DNA of 64,000 nucleotides from Methylophaga pinxianii (GCF_020447225.1 NZ_JAJAEO010000179.1:1-64000), one strand, 5' to 3'; shown: positions 8,631 to 18,328, counted from the stretch's first letter. Notes: generated by a model from the sequence alone, not told the origin. A program made the numbers and translations.

Positions 8631-8835
8631 AGACCTCGACTCCTTTCCGGTTTCTGATCTTCTTGTTAGCATACTCGGGGCTTTTTATACAAATCCTTGG
8701 TTTGTTTGATAGAGCGACATGTGGTTCCAACACAACCACATAATTGTTAATCTATTGATTAAAATAAAAAGATAGGTCCCTTACTACCTTGTTACATCAT
8801 TATATTCTCACTTGTACTTGCAGCTATAGTCTGGT

Positions 8836-10209
8836 TTACAAAAACTCAAACCCGACTTGAAACAGTTTTTCAACATCATCCACATCTTCTTGCTGAGTCA
8901 GAAAGATGACAAGGTGATCGCCGCTTTCAATCACAATATTTTTTTCAGCAAATAATATCTGCTCACGACGTAATATCGCCCCAACAGTAGCACTTTTCGG
9001 CAATTTCAATTCGGACAGCGTTCGACCAACTACCTTCGATGTCTGTTTATCTCCGTGCGCCACAATCTCAATCGCTTCGGCCGCTCCCTGCCTTAAGGAA
9101 TGCACTGTAATCACATCACCACGACGAATATGCGTCAACAAGGTGCCAATCGTAATTTGTGCCGGTGAAACAGCAATATCGATACTGGTACCTTCCACTA
9201 ACTCAACATGACTGGCTTTACTGATAATAGAAAATGTCTTACGTGCGCCTAACCTTTTTGCCAGCATCGCTGACAAGATATTGGCTTCATCATCATTGGT
9301 GACGGCACAGAACACATCGGTTTTATGGATATTTTCTTCTTTTAATAAATTGGCATCACCGGCATCACCATGTAAAACCAGACTGTGATGCAGTTCTTCA
9401 GCAATGACCCGGGCACGATTTTGATTATGTTCAATAATTTTGAGGTTATGCGTTTTTTCCAGCCTTTGTGCCAGTTGTTTACCGATCTGCCCTCCACCGG
9501 CGATAAAAATACGTTGATAGGGCTGGTAATTTTTTTTAAATACTTTGACCAACTCACTGATTTGATGTTTTTCTGCCAGAAAAAACACTTCATCATTCGC
9601 TTGTAAGGTAGTTTTTCCACCTGGCGGAATCGCACTCTCATTACGAAACAAGGCCGCGATACGCATCTGGACCTTGGGTAAAATCTCCAATAAATCATGG
9701 ATTGCTTTACCATCCATTATGCTTCCGGCATCAACTTTTACTGCCACCAGTCGGGCACGGTCGCCAAAAAAAGTCAAAACCTGCAGGACTTCTGGTTGTT
9801 CAATCAGATGGGTAATGTAATTCGTCACTAATTGTTCTGGACTGATAATGACATCAATGGGAATGGCATCCAAAGCAAATAATGCCGGGTAATCCAGGTA
9901 ATCTGCTGCACGTATCCGCGCCAGCTTTTTAGGTGTGTTAAATAATGAGCTGGCAATCTGACAGGCGATCATGTTGATCTCATCATTATGGGTGACCGCA
10001 ATCAGCATATCCGTATCTTCAATACCTGCTTTTAATAAAGTGCTGGGATGGGCTGCGTAACCCACTACGGTACGAATATCCAAATGCTCCTGCAGTCGCT
10101 CCAGTAACACCGCGTTTTGATCAATCACAGTGACATCATTGCCTTCATTAACCAGGCTTTCAGCTGTGGAGCCTCCTACTTGTCCTGCCCCCAGAATAAT
10201 AATTTTCAT
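8836..10209 (-). CDS. trkA: Trk potassium uptake NAD-binding regulatory protein TrkA
   Basis: The peripheral cytoplasmic regulator of the Trk K+ uptake system, 457 aa, the family's normal length. It has the duplicated RCK_N/RCK_C layout: a first nucleotide-binding GxGxxG (KIIILGAGQVGGSTAESL) at the N-terminus and a second at about residue 235 (IFIAGGGQIGKQLAQRL), each followed by a TrkA-C lobe (for example VGRTLSELKLPKSATVGAI). It lies 16 bases downstream of trkH with a good AGAGG ribosome site, so the two form an operon. Confidence 0.95.
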   Translation of the reverse strand: MKIIILGAGQVGGSTAESLVNEGNDVTVIDQNAVLLERLQEHLDIRTVVGYAAHPSTLLKAGIEDTDMLIAVTHNDEINMIACQIASSLFNTPKKLARIRAADYLDYPALFALDAIPIDVIISPEQLVTNYITHLIEQPEVLQVLTFFGDRARLVAVKVDAGSIMDGKAIHDLLEILPKVQMRIAALFRNESAIPPGGKTTLQANDEVFFLAEKHQISELVKVFKKNYQPYQRIFIAGGGQIGKQLAQRLEKTHNLKIIEHNQNRARVIAEELHHSLVLHGDAGDANLLKEENIHKTDVFCAVTNDDEANILSAMLAKRLGARKTFSIISKASHVELVEGTSIDIAVSPAQITIGTLLTHIRRGDVITVHSLRQGAAEAIEIVAHGDKQTSKVVGRTLSELKLPKSATVGAILRREQILFAEKNIVIESGDHLVIFLTQQEDVDDVEKLFQVGFEFL

Positions 10210-10225
10210 CTGCTAAACCTCTCTG

Positions 10226-11671
10226 TTAATTACGCCAATAGGCGGGCAGAAATAAGATCAACAAGGTAAACACTTCCAGCCGGCCGACCAGCATGGCAAA
10301 GACTGCCAGCCACTTAACCGTGGCATCCACTGTGGCAAAATTAGAGGCTACTTCACCCAAGCCCGGGCCCAGTAAATTGATTGTGGCAACCACTGCTCCA
10401 AACGCAGAAACCAAGTCCAGTCCGGCTCCCATCATGGCCACGGTAAGCATTAATGCGGTCACAATATAAAGTACATAAAAACCCCATATCGCAAACAGCA
10501 CCGTTTCGGAAACAGGACGTTTGCCTAATTTAACTACTGACACGGAACGAGGATGTACCAATAGCTCAAGTTGACGCAGTCCCAGTTTTGCCAGCAACAT
10601 GATCCGCATGACTTTAATGCCACCAGCCGTTGAACCTGCACAGCCACCGATAAAAGCTAATATCACCAAAATTAGTGGAATGTGTAAGGGCCATTCAGCA
10701 AAAACAGCCGTACCAAAACCCGTGCTGGTCATGATGGAGGCCACTTGAAAAGCCGCATAGCGAAGCGCTTCCCAACCACCGCTATAGGCACCGGAAAAAT
10801 AAAGACTCAATGCAATGAACACACTGGCAATAATGAACATTAAAATATAGGTTCTTGCTTCAGGATCTTCAGCATAAGGTGACAGTAATTTTCGTCTCAG
10901 TACGAGAAAATGCACCGCAAAGTTGATCCCACCGGCTAACATAAACACGATAGCAATCGCTTCAATAACGGGGCTGTCAAAAAAACCAATACTATCGTCA
11001 TGGGTAGAGAACCCACCGGTAGCGACGGTGGCAAATGCATGTCCTACGGCATCAAACAGACTCATACCCGCCAACCAATAAGCCAGGGCACAACACAGGG
11101 TGAGTAATAAATAAATGAGCCAGAGGGATCGTGCTGTTTCAGCAATTCTAGGGGTCATTTTTTCATTTTTAGCGACCCCGGAGGTTTCTGCCCGATAAAG
11201 TTGCATGCCCCCCACACCTAACAATGGCAAGATTGCAACCGCTAAGACGATAATACCCATCCCCCCCAACCATTGAATTTGTTGCCGGTGATAAAGAATC
11301 GACTGGGGCAATTGATCCAGCCCGACAATAACGGTTGCACCGGTGGTGGTAAAACCTGATATCGACTCAAACACAGCGTCGGTAAAATTAAGATGCAAAC
11401 TCAGGTAAAACGGTAAAGCGCCAACCAGTCCAAGCAAGAACCAGAATAACGTCACCACCAGAAACCCATCACGAACCGATAACTCCTGACGTTGCTTGAA
11501 GTTAATTCCCCAAAGTAGCGTGCCAAGCAAAAAGACAATGACTGCTGAACCGATAAAGGTGAGCCACTGTTTATCACTGTAAAGTAGCGAAACCATTAAT
11601 GACGGCAGAAAACTCAAGCTATAAAACATCAGCAATAGCCCGAACAAGCGAACAATAGCGCGCCAATGCAT
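10226..11671 (-). CDS. trkH: Trk potassium uptake transmembrane protein TrkH
   Basis: The K+-translocating membrane subunit, 481 aa, close to TrkH of Escherichia coli in length. Hydrophobic spans run throughout, and the four pore-loop selectivity repeats can be followed: SGFTTTGATVI, TGGFSTHDDS, STGFGTAVFAEWP with GGCAGSTAGGIKVMR, and the last repeat with NLLGPGLGEV. The GSTAGGIKV element is diagnostic of TrkH/KtrB. First gene of trkH-trkA; transcribed divergently from the KdpD-like kinase, 244 bases away, so the two transcription units share a promoter region. Confidence 0.95.
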   Translation of the reverse strand: MHWRAIVRLFGLLLMFYSLSFLPSLMVSLLYSDKQWLTFIGSAVIVFLLGTLLWGINFKQRQELSVRDGFLVVTLFWFLLGLVGALPFYLSLHLNFTDAVFESISGFTTTGATVIVGLDQLPQSILYHRQQIQWLGGMGIIVLAVAILPLLGVGGMQLYRAETSGVAKNEKMTPRIAETARSLWLIYLLLTLCCALAYWLAGMSLFDAVGHAFATVATGGFSTHDDSIGFFDSPVIEAIAIVFMLAGGINFAVHFLVLRRKLLSPYAEDPEARTYILMFIIASVFIALSLYFSGAYSGGWEALRYAAFQVASIMTSTGFGTAVFAEWPLHIPLILVILAFIGGCAGSTAGGIKVMRIMLLAKLGLRQLELLVHPRSVSVVKLGKRPVSETVLFAIWGFYVLYIVTALMLTVAMMGAGLDLVSAFGAVVATINLLGPGLGEVASNFATVDATVKWLAVFAMLVGRLEVFTLLILFLPAYWRN

Positions 11672-11915
11672 TATTTGCCGACCTTAATCAGTTTCAACGG
11701 TTGATAAATTGCCGATGTACTATGCGTTTTAGATTGCTGCACAAACCACGTCATAACTCGATCCCCACTCATGGCGTTATCGTAGAGAGATTATTAGCAA
11801 CAGATACAGTAAAGTCAGCTAAAAAAAAGATAAAATTTTTATACAAATTTTACTTTTTTTATGACCCGATATTGTTAAAACTTACGCTGAAATGAATAAC
11901 TAAAAAGAAGTGGCT

Positions 11916-13415
11916 ATGCGTTTTTTACAAACTCACAAAAAAACCAAACATTACCTCCTGGCGATAGGTTTGGTTTTTGTGATCGTGTTGTTTGCCCAGG
12001 TACTCAATTACTACTTGCCCCATACCAGCTTATTGCTGGTGTTTTTGGCTGGAGTGTTGCTGATCTCTGCTAAAACCAGCCTGGGTCCGGCTTTGATGAG
12101 CAGCTTGTTAAGCTTTCTGAGTTTCAATTACTTTTTTACCGAACCTTATTACACCTTTAACATGCTGCATAAAGCTGATATCGCCACATTAATCATCTTC
12201 TTGATGGTGGCGTTGATGACAGCACATCTCGCGACACAAATGCGTGAAGCTCTGGCTAAACAAGAAGTTGCGATGAATCGCTTGTTCCACTTTTATGAAT
12301 TCAGCCAGACCTTATCCTCCGCAGCGAATACCGAATCAACTATTCAGATTTTAGAACAGGCTCTGCATCGTGTTTTAAACAACGACGGACGAGTGATTAT
12401 TGCGACGCAACAAGATTCCAGGTTAGTTCTACATACACATGAAGTCGCCAGTGGTCATCCCGGAGAAGAGATGTTTAAACACATCTTTGCCAAAGCGCTG
12501 GAGACAGAATTCTGGCATAAAGGCTGGTTATTTTTTCCATTGAGCTGGAACGGTAAACAGCTTGGTCTGGTGGCGATTAATGAACGTCTTAATGATAAAC
12601 AAATCGCTGCCATCACAACTTTCTGTCAGTTAACGGCGGTGGTGTTACATCGCACCCTACTAGTTGCGGAACTGGCACAAACAAAATTAATCGCTGAAAC
12701 GGAAAAGTTAAGAGCGACCTTACTGTCATCCGTCTCACATGATTTACGTACGCCACTTTCATCGATTATGGGAGCCAGCTCATCCTTACGGGAATATGCC
12801 CGGCAATTATCAGCGACAGATCAGCAATTACTGTTACAGACCATTGAGGATGAAGCCCATCGACTCGATCGCCACATTCAAAACCTGTTAGACATGACCC
12901 GTTTAAGCCAGGGGAAGCTGAATCTGAATAAAGAATGGATTGATATTGAAGATTTAATCCATGGAGCACTTCATCGATTGGGAAATCAACTGGATCGCAT
13001 CGAGTTCACACTACAATTCCCCGACGATATGCCGTTACTCTATGTGCAGGGAATGCTCATCGAACAAGCCATTTTCAATGTACTCGATAATGCGATACAA
13101 CACCACTCTGCCAAGCCTGTGATACATATCAGCGTGCAGCATAACCCCGAATGGGTAACCATCAACATAGTAGATAATGGCCCCGGTATCGCCCCAGCGG
13201 AAAAAGAGAAAATATTTGATATGTTTTACAGTCTTACTCAAGGCGATCGTCATAGACATAACACCACGGGAACCGGTATGGGACTAGCCATTTGCCGAGG
13301 TATGATAGAAGCGCATGGCGGCAAGGTTAGAGCATTGGATAATCCAGATGGGCAAGGCACGATGATACAGATCACCTTACCCAACACACCATTAGCAACA
13401 ACAAACAAAGATTGA
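11916..13415 (+). CDS. KdpD-like sensor histidine kinase lacking the KdpD/Usp N-terminal region
   Basis: A membrane histidine kinase of about 499 aa. Four closely spaced spans at residues 15-105 with FNYFFTEPYYTF are the DUF4118 module of KdpD; a GAF-like region follows (about 130-250), then HisKA with the phospho-acceptor His near residue 275 (SHDLRTPLSSIMGAS) and an HATPase with N box (FNVLDNAIQHHS), G1 (DNGPGI) and G2 (GTGMGLAI). The roughly 370-residue cytoplasmic KdpD and Usp domains of full KdpD (about 890 aa) are absent. It starts at the ATG at 11916, or a GTG 6 bases upstream. The response regulator follows after 1 base. It probably senses ionic or K+ stress; no kdpFABC lies nearby and the neighbour is trkHA. 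Confidence 0.85.
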   Translation: MRFLQTHKKTKHYLLAIGLVFVIVLFAQVLNYYLPHTSLLLVFLAGVLLISAKTSLGPALMSSLLSFLSFNYFFTEPYYTFNMLHKADIATLIIFLMVALMTAHLATQMREALAKQEVAMNRLFHFYEFSQTLSSAANTESTIQILEQALHRVLNNDGRVIIATQQDSRLVLHTHEVASGHPGEEMFKHIFAKALETEFWHKGWLFFPLSWNGKQLGLVAINERLNDKQIAAITTFCQLTAVVLHRTLLVAELAQTKLIAETEKLRATLLSSVSHDLRTPLSSIMGASSSLREYARQLSATDQQLLLQTIEDEAHRLDRHIQNLLDMTRLSQGKLNLNKEWIDIEDLIHGALHRLGNQLDRIEFTLQFPDDMPLLYVQGMLIEQAIFNVLDNAIQHHSAKPVIHISVQHNPEWVTINIVDNGPGIAPAEKEKIFDMFYSLTQGDRHRHNTTGTGMGLAICRGMIEAHGGKVRALDNPDGQGTMIQITLPNTPLATTNKD

Positions 13416-13416
13416 T

Positions 13417-14100
13417 ATGCCCAGCATTTTACTCATAGAAGATGAAGCGCAGATAAAGAAGTTCTTGAGAATCAGTCTTGAAGCACATCAATATCATGTA
13501 CTTGAAGCCAGGCTGGGGGAACAGGGTTTGGCAATTTTGCTTGACCAGCAGGTTGATTTGGTCATTCTGGATCTGGGTTTACCCGATATGGATGGGCAAG
13601 AAGTGATCAAAACTATACGTAAATGGTCTCAGATCCCGATTATTGTTCTCTCGGTACGTTCCAATGAAGCAGAAAAAGTGCAGGCATTAGATGCCGGCGC
13701 CAATGATTATATGACCAAGCCTTTTGGCATCAGTGAGCTGATGGCACGGGTAAGAGCCCTGTTGAGGATAAGCGATCCCCCCACCACTGCCGGCAGTAAA
13801 CGTGAGTTGGGCGGATTAGAAATAGATTTGGCAGAATATCAGGTCAGACTGGATGGGCAATTAATTCACTTATCACGTAAAGAATTTGAATTGCTTCGGT
13901 TACTGACAAATCAGCCCGGCCATATATTGACACACCGATATCTAACCCAGGCCATCTGGGGAGAAAACTTTGCTGACGAAACCCATTATTTACGTGTTTT
14001 GGTGCGTCAACTCCGGCATAAGCTGGGCGAAGAACCTGCTCAGCCAAGATTTATTGAAACCTTACAAGGTGTAGGTTATCGCTTTAAAGTGTCACTATAG
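13417..14100 (+). CDS. KdpE-like OmpR-family response regulator
   Basis: 227 aa. The receiver domain (1-115) has the acidic pair (IEDE), the phospho-acceptor Asp in VILDLGLPDMDG and the conserved Lys in MTKPFG. A winged-helix DNA-binding domain ends in LQGVGYRFKVSL. The RxLLRI linker and the KEFELLRLL element are typical of KdpE. Translation is coupled to the kinase gene (1 base between stop and start). Partner of the truncated KdpD-like kinase; the most obvious target is the divergent trkHA operon, but no operator was identified. Ends just before a strong hairpin shared with gnd. Confidence 0.9.
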   Translation: MPSILLIEDEAQIKKFLRISLEAHQYHVLEARLGEQGLAILLDQQVDLVILDLGLPDMDGQEVIKTIRKWSQIPIIVLSVRSNEAEKVQALDAGANDYMTKPFGISELMARVRALLRISDPPTTAGSKRELGGLEIDLAEYQVRLDGQLIHLSRKEFELLRLLTNQPGHILTHRYLTQAIWGENFADETHYLRVLVRQLRHKLGEEPAQPRFIETLQGVGYRFKVSL

Positions 14101-14125
14101 AAAAAAGAATCTTCATTAAAATTAG

Positions 14126-14160
14126 CCCCCGTGACAAGACAATAGGCCTTGTCACGGGGG
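14126..14160. terminator. hairpin terminator between response regulator and gnd
   Basis: A perfect 13-bp stem (CCCCCGTGACAAG at 14126-14138 paired with 14148-14160) and a 9-base loop between convergent genes. The minus-strand read, after gnd, continues CTAATTTTAAT, which is moderately U-rich. The plus-strand read lacks a T tract, so termination is likelier for gnd. Confidence 0.7.
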
Positions 14161-14171
14161 TAAAGTAAATC

Positions 14172-15632
14172 CTAGACAGCATAATGACTGGCTGAAACAT
14201 CGCCACCACGTCCAGTCCAGTTGGTATGGAAAAACTTTCCTCTTGGTTTATCCAGACGCTCATAAGTGTGAGCACCAAAATAATCACGTTGAGCCTGTAG
14301 AAGGTTTGCTGGCAGACGTTTGCTACGATAACCATCATAGAACGAAAGCGCGCTGCTGAATGTCGGCACTGGCACGCCTATTTCAATCGCTTTACCGACG
14401 GCCTTTCTCCAACCGGGTAAAGCCTCAGTGATAGCATCGATAAAAAAGCTGTCGAGTAACAGATTCTGTAAATTGGGATTACGCTCAAACGCATCATGAA
14501 TGTTGGATAAGAACTGGCTGCGAATAATACAACCACCACGCCACATCATGGCAATTCCACCATAGTTCAGCTCCCAACCATAGGTGGTCGCCGCTTCACG
14601 CATCAACATGTAGCCCTGAGCATATGAGATGATTTTGGAAGCATAGAGGGCATCTCGAATTGCATCGATCATTTCACGTTTATCGCCTGTAAATGTAGCT
14701 GCTTCAGCCGGTAATACTTGTGACGCTGTCACCCTTTCATCTTTTAGAGCTGACAAACACCGTGCAAAAACGGCCTCACCGATTAAGGTCAAGGGTGTCC
14801 CCAAATCCAACGCATTCATCCCCGTCCATTTACCAGTTCCTTTTTGGCCGGCTGTATCCAGGATATGGTCGATCAACAGAGTTCCATCGGCCTCTTTCAC
14901 GCTAAGGATATCGCGCGTTATTTCAATCAGGTAGGAGTCTAATACTCCCTCATTCCATTCAGCAAACACCTGCTGAATTTCATTGCCGGATAAACCCATT
15001 CCCTCTCGCATCATTTGATAGGCTTCGCAAATCAGCTGCATATCGCCATATTCAATACCGTTATGCACCATTTTTACATAATGGCCTGCCCCACCATTTC
15101 CAACCCAATCACAGCAAGGCTCACCATCTACATGTGCTGAGATGGATTGGAAGATATCCTGTATAGCCGGCCAGGCAGCTTTATTGCCTCCGGGCATAAG
15201 AGAAGGCCCATGACGCGCCCCCTCTTCACCACCTGATACACCACTGCCGACAAATAAAATGCCTTGTTTTGCCAGTTGCTGAGTGCGTCGATCACTATCA
15301 TTAAAGAGCGAATTTCCGCCATCGATAATGATGTCACCTTGCTCAAGGTAGGGAGCAAGTTGTTGAATAAAATTATCAACAACCTCTCCGGCCTTGACCA
15401 TCAGCATCACTCTGCGAGGCTTTTGTAATGTTTCAATAAAGTTTTTTAACTCGTAACAGGCAATGATTTCAGAATTTTGTGCAGGACCTCGCATAAATTC
15501 ATCTACTTTGCTGGCCGTACGATTGTAAACTGCCACCTTATAGCCTTTATCATTCATATTTAGTGCGAGATTCTGGCCCATTACGGCAAGTCCGACGACA
15601 CCAATATCTGCCAATTGGTCTGCTTTTTTCAT
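14172..15632 (-). CDS. gnd: 6-phosphogluconate dehydrogenase, decarboxylating
   Basis: Oxidises 6-phosphogluconate to ribulose 5-phosphate and CO2. In ribulose-monophosphate methylotrophs this step is part of the dissimilatory formaldehyde oxidation cycle (family knowledge). 486 aa, the length of the long NADP type. The N-terminal Rossmann motif IGVVGLAVMGQNLALN, the substrate motif SGVSGGEEGARHGPSLMPGG and the catalytic lysine region GGAGHYVKMVHNGIEYGDMQ are all intact, with the C-terminal FHTNWTGRGG tail. It has its own promoter region (404 bases upstream) and a terminator hairpin 12 bases after the stop. Confidence 0.96.
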   Translation of the reverse strand: MKKADQLADIGVVGLAVMGQNLALNMNDKGYKVAVYNRTASKVDEFMRGPAQNSEIIACYELKNFIETLQKPRRVMLMVKAGEVVDNFIQQLAPYLEQGDIIIDGGNSLFNDSDRRTQQLAKQGILFVGSGVSGGEEGARHGPSLMPGGNKAAWPAIQDIFQSISAHVDGEPCCDWVGNGGAGHYVKMVHNGIEYGDMQLICEAYQMMREGMGLSGNEIQQVFAEWNEGVLDSYLIEITRDILSVKEADGTLLIDHILDTAGQKGTGKWTGMNALDLGTPLTLIGEAVFARCLSALKDERVTASQVLPAEAATFTGDKREMIDAIRDALYASKIISYAQGYMLMREAATTYGWELNYGGIAMMWRGGCIIRSQFLSNIHDAFERNPNLQNLLLDSFFIDAITEALPGWRKAVGKAIEIGVPVPTFSSALSFYDGYRSKRLPANLLQAQRDYFGAHTYERLDKPRGKFFHTNWTGRGGDVSASHYAV

Positions 15633-16037
15633 ATGATTAAATCCTAATGTATGTTGCTGTACTGGCTTATCCGTACATGCTGATTACATTACGTTTAAAC
15701 AAATAACCTGTAAAACTGATAAATCAGATAAAATTAATCGCTAAATTCGATTTGAATGCGCAAAAAATGTGACGTAGTTAACATTTCTGTGCTAATTTTG
15801 AGTTATTGTTCAGTTTTACCAGCGTTATGAACTGAATTTTCGAATCGCTAGATAATTGTAAATAAAAGTAATTTCCATTTTCCTTAGTAATCGGCGGGTG
15901 AATGTTCCTGCCATAAAAGGAAAAATTCATTTATTGTCACTTTCAGGGTTGGAGTAATAATAGGTCGTAAATAAACCGTTAGCTGATAGTGGCTCTACGG
16001 ATATTTAATATGTTGTTAAGATGAGGGAGATATCGAT
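15633..16037. other. 405-bp intergenic region with a candidate structured RNA
   Basis: Holds the promoter of gnd (minus) and of the 75-aa gene (plus). It is strongly AT-rich. The only structure I see is a nested hairpin at 15878-15924: an outer TTTTCCTT/AAGGAAAA stem and an inner GGCGGG/CCTGCC stem with one G-U pair. No tRNA or open frame with a ribosome site was found. Confidence 0.4.
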
Positions 16038-16265
16038 ATGGCAAGTTACTATTTAGATTCAAATCCTGATTTACCCAATAATGGATGTGATATCCATCAT
16101 GTTTGTCCAGAAACCTGTCCCAATCTGCCACCCATGGTTGAGCGCGTTCAGTTGGGCGATTTACCTGACTGTAAAACGGCGATTCATGTGGCTCGCAGAA
16201 AATTTTATAATCATGCTCATCTGATTAGCGAGTGTTCCCATTGCTCGGATTCCACCCCTCACTAG
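16038..16265 (+). CDS. small Cys/His-rich protein, 75 aa
   Basis: A strong ribosome site (GAGGGAG, 8 bases upstream) supports this start. The product is soluble, without a signal peptide. It carries six cysteines in CDIHHVCPETC, DCK and ECSHC and several histidines, an arrangement that could bind zinc, iron or a cluster. Its N-terminal half is proline-rich (PDLPNNG, CPNLPPMV). It is monocistronic: a divergent promoter region lies upstream and two short hairpins lie downstream. I do not recognise a family. A metal-binding or redox role is inference from the Cys/His spacing. Confidence 0.65.
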   Translation: MASYYLDSNPDLPNNGCDIHHVCPETCPNLPPMVERVQLGDLPDCKTAIHVARRKFYNHAHLISECSHCSDSTPH

Positions 16266-16337
16266 TCCATTCTCTCAGCCCAAAAGGCTGACGGCATCAA
16301 TTTCCAATTCCCCACTTTTTGAGTTAAATTTTGGTAT

Positions 16338-16369
16338 CTGCCCGTAAACGATTTATTCTTTACGGGCAG
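16338..16369. terminator. hairpin before the DUF4870 gene
   Basis: An 11-bp perfect stem (CTGCCCGTAAA with TTTACGGGCAG) and a 10-base loop. No T tract follows on either strand, so it may be a weak terminator of the 75-aa gene or a hairpin in the leader of the next gene, whose ATG is 21 bases downstream. Confidence 0.45.
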
Positions 16370-16389
16370 TATTACCAAAGGATCCAAAT

Positions 16390-16758
16390 ATGTCTGAACC
16401 GCACATCATTCCCAGCGAATCACCGCGGACTCCTCGGCAGTCCGATCAAGCAAAAACACTCACTATCATTATTTACGCTCTGCAAGCTGCCTCATTTATC
16501 GTAGGATTAACCTTTCTGGTGGCTGTCATAATTAATTACATCAAACGTGATGATGTTCGAGGCACCTGGCTGGAATCCCATTTCCGCTGGCAAATTCGTA
16601 CATTCTGGTTTTGTTTATTATGGGGTTTGCTTGGCGCATTTCTAAGTGCAGTGGTTGTTGGCATATTTATTCTATTGGCCAATGCGGTTTGGGTCATTTA
16701 TAGAATTGCCAAGGGCTGGATAAATGTGGCTGACAATAAACCGATGTATGCTCAATAG
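16390..16758 (+). CDS. small membrane protein, DUF4870/Tic20-like
   Basis: 122 aa with a polar N-terminus (SEPHIIPSESPRTPRQSDQ) and three membrane spans at about 25-50, 72-100 and 90-108. The sequence NYIKRDDVRGTWLESHFRWQIRTFWF is the characteristic loop of the DUF4870/'YKL-type' small membrane family (HxxWQxRT/F). These proteins occur widely in proteobacteria and have no settled function. An AAAGGATCC ribosome site precedes the start. The upstream hairpin may regulate it. Confidence 0.75.
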   Translation: MSEPHIIPSESPRTPRQSDQAKTLTIIIYALQAASFIVGLTFLVAVIINYIKRDDVRGTWLESHFRWQIRTFWFCLLWGLLGAFLSAVVVGIFILLANAVWVIYRIAKGWINVADNKPMYAQ

Positions 16759-16882
16759 CCTTATCATCTTTTGTAGTCTTTAGGGCTGCTCGCTAAAATG
16801 CCATTTGTTATAAATCAAAGATTAATTTCATGTTAGGCTTTGCAGTCTTTCTTTACCCTAACCTCTCGTATTACTGGATTGT

Positions 16883-18289
16883 ATGACCAAATATCTCACG
16901 CTCGCACTGCTCCTTTTAACCGGTGTTCCCACGTACGCCACACAAGTTTTTACCAACTCCAGCCTCAATGGCAACCCCACGCCTGAAGGTGCCGATATCG
17001 CCTTATATGTGCTGGATGCCGGCAGTGGTAAAGAACTATACGCCGAACGCGCTGAACAATTTCAACAACCTGCCAGTCTGCAAAAAATTATTACCGGCTT
17101 GGCTGCGCGTTTGGTACTTGATACTGACTTCCGTTTTGAAACCACAGTAGAAACAACGGATCGCGATGTCATCATCAACTTTAGTGGTGATCCTACCTTT
17201 ACCCGCACCCATTTACGCGCGCTGATTGAAAAACTCAAACTCAAGCAAACCAGTATTCAAGGAAACCTTTATCTGAATGGGGGCGCTTTCGATACTTCTG
17301 AACGTGCAGTCGGAGTGACATGGGACGTGATGGGCGTTTGTTACAGTGCCCCTTCAAGCAGTATTACCATGAATGGAAACTGCGTCTATGGAAAAATTGA
17401 GGGTACGACCCCACCCCCTGTCAAATCACTAAAAGCCAGCGGTTCTCCCTATATTGATATCACTGCCGGTGACATTATTATTCGTGAAGGTCTGGAAAAT
17501 CAGAATATTGATTGTGATTTGAAACTGATGACGGATAACAGCAATCATTACTCATTGGATGGCTGTGTTGGATCACATCGTTTACCCGTTAACTTTCATC
17601 TCGCGGTACAAAACACCACCTTGTATTTGAGTAAAGTTCTGCAAGAAGAATTAGATCGTGCCGGGATTCGTTTGAATGGCAAAATTATCCGCAATGACAA
17701 GATCAGCGGTACAGTAATTGCGCTGCATCAGTCAGAACCGGTCATGAAGCTGATCGATATTATGATGAAACGATCCGATAACCTGATTGCAGATAACCTG
17801 TTAAAAACAGTGGGACGAGTCTATTACAAACAACCAGGCAGTTATGAAAACGGTGCCGCTGCAGTGAAAGCTGTATTAAAGGAAAAGGCCAATATTGATT
17901 TATCGCGTGCTGTGATTATGGATGGTTCAGGCTTATCACGAAATAACCGTATTACAGCTAAAGATTTAATGCAGGTTGTGCAGTATATTTTCAGTCATAA
18001 AGAGTTGGGATTAATTGAAACACTGCCTGTTTCTGGTCAATCCGGAACCCTGCAATACCGTAGCAGTTTGGTCAATGCGCCTCTAACAGGACAAGTCACC
18101 GCCAAAACCGGTTCAATTTATGGTGTGTATAACCTGGCAGGGAAAATCAAAACAAAATCAGGTAAATCATTATATTTTGTGCAGCTGCTTTCAAATTATC
18201 ATCCCGAAAGTGACAACCGTAATATTGCACGCAAACCGTTAAGGGATTTTGAGCGCGGCTTCTATGAAAAACTGTATAACGAGAATTAA
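16883..18289 (+). CDS. dacB: D-alanyl-D-alanine carboxypeptidase/endopeptidase, PBP4 family
   Basis: A periplasmic peptidase that trims or cleaves peptidoglycan cross-links. The signal peptide ends TGVPTYA. All three penicillin-binding motifs are seen: SxxK at S65-K68 (PASLQKII), SxN in KRSDNLIADN and KTG in TAKTGSIYG. 468 aa matches the PBP4 (DacB) group with its inserted domain between the first two motifs (about 75-270, containing four cysteines). Monocistronic, followed by a strong bidirectional terminator shared with the Fae-like gene. Confidence 0.92.
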   Translation: MTKYLTLALLLLTGVPTYATQVFTNSSLNGNPTPEGADIALYVLDAGSGKELYAERAEQFQQPASLQKIITGLAARLVLDTDFRFETTVETTDRDVIINFSGDPTFTRTHLRALIEKLKLKQTSIQGNLYLNGGAFDTSERAVGVTWDVMGVCYSAPSSSITMNGNCVYGKIEGTTPPPVKSLKASGSPYIDITAGDIIIREGLENQNIDCDLKLMTDNSNHYSLDGCVGSHRLPVNFHLAVQNTTLYLSKVLQEELDRAGIRLNGKIIRNDKISGTVIALHQSEPVMKLIDIMMKRSDNLIADNLLKTVGRVYYKQPGSYENGAAAVKAVLKEKANIDLSRAVIMDGSGLSRNNRITAKDLMQVVQYIFSHKELGLIETLPVSGQSGTLQYRSSLVNAPLTGQVTAKTGSIYGVYNLAGKIKTKSGKSLYFVQLLSNYHPESDNRNIARKPLRDFERGFYEKLYNEN

Positions 18290-18328
18290 TTAATGATTTG
18301 CTGAACCTAACGATAAATTCAGATCATA

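Noticed and set aside
11701..11895. 64-codon plus-strand frame between trkH and the kinase gene
   Set aside because: Low-complexity Lys/Phe-rich end, no ribosome site, and it occupies the shared promoter region.
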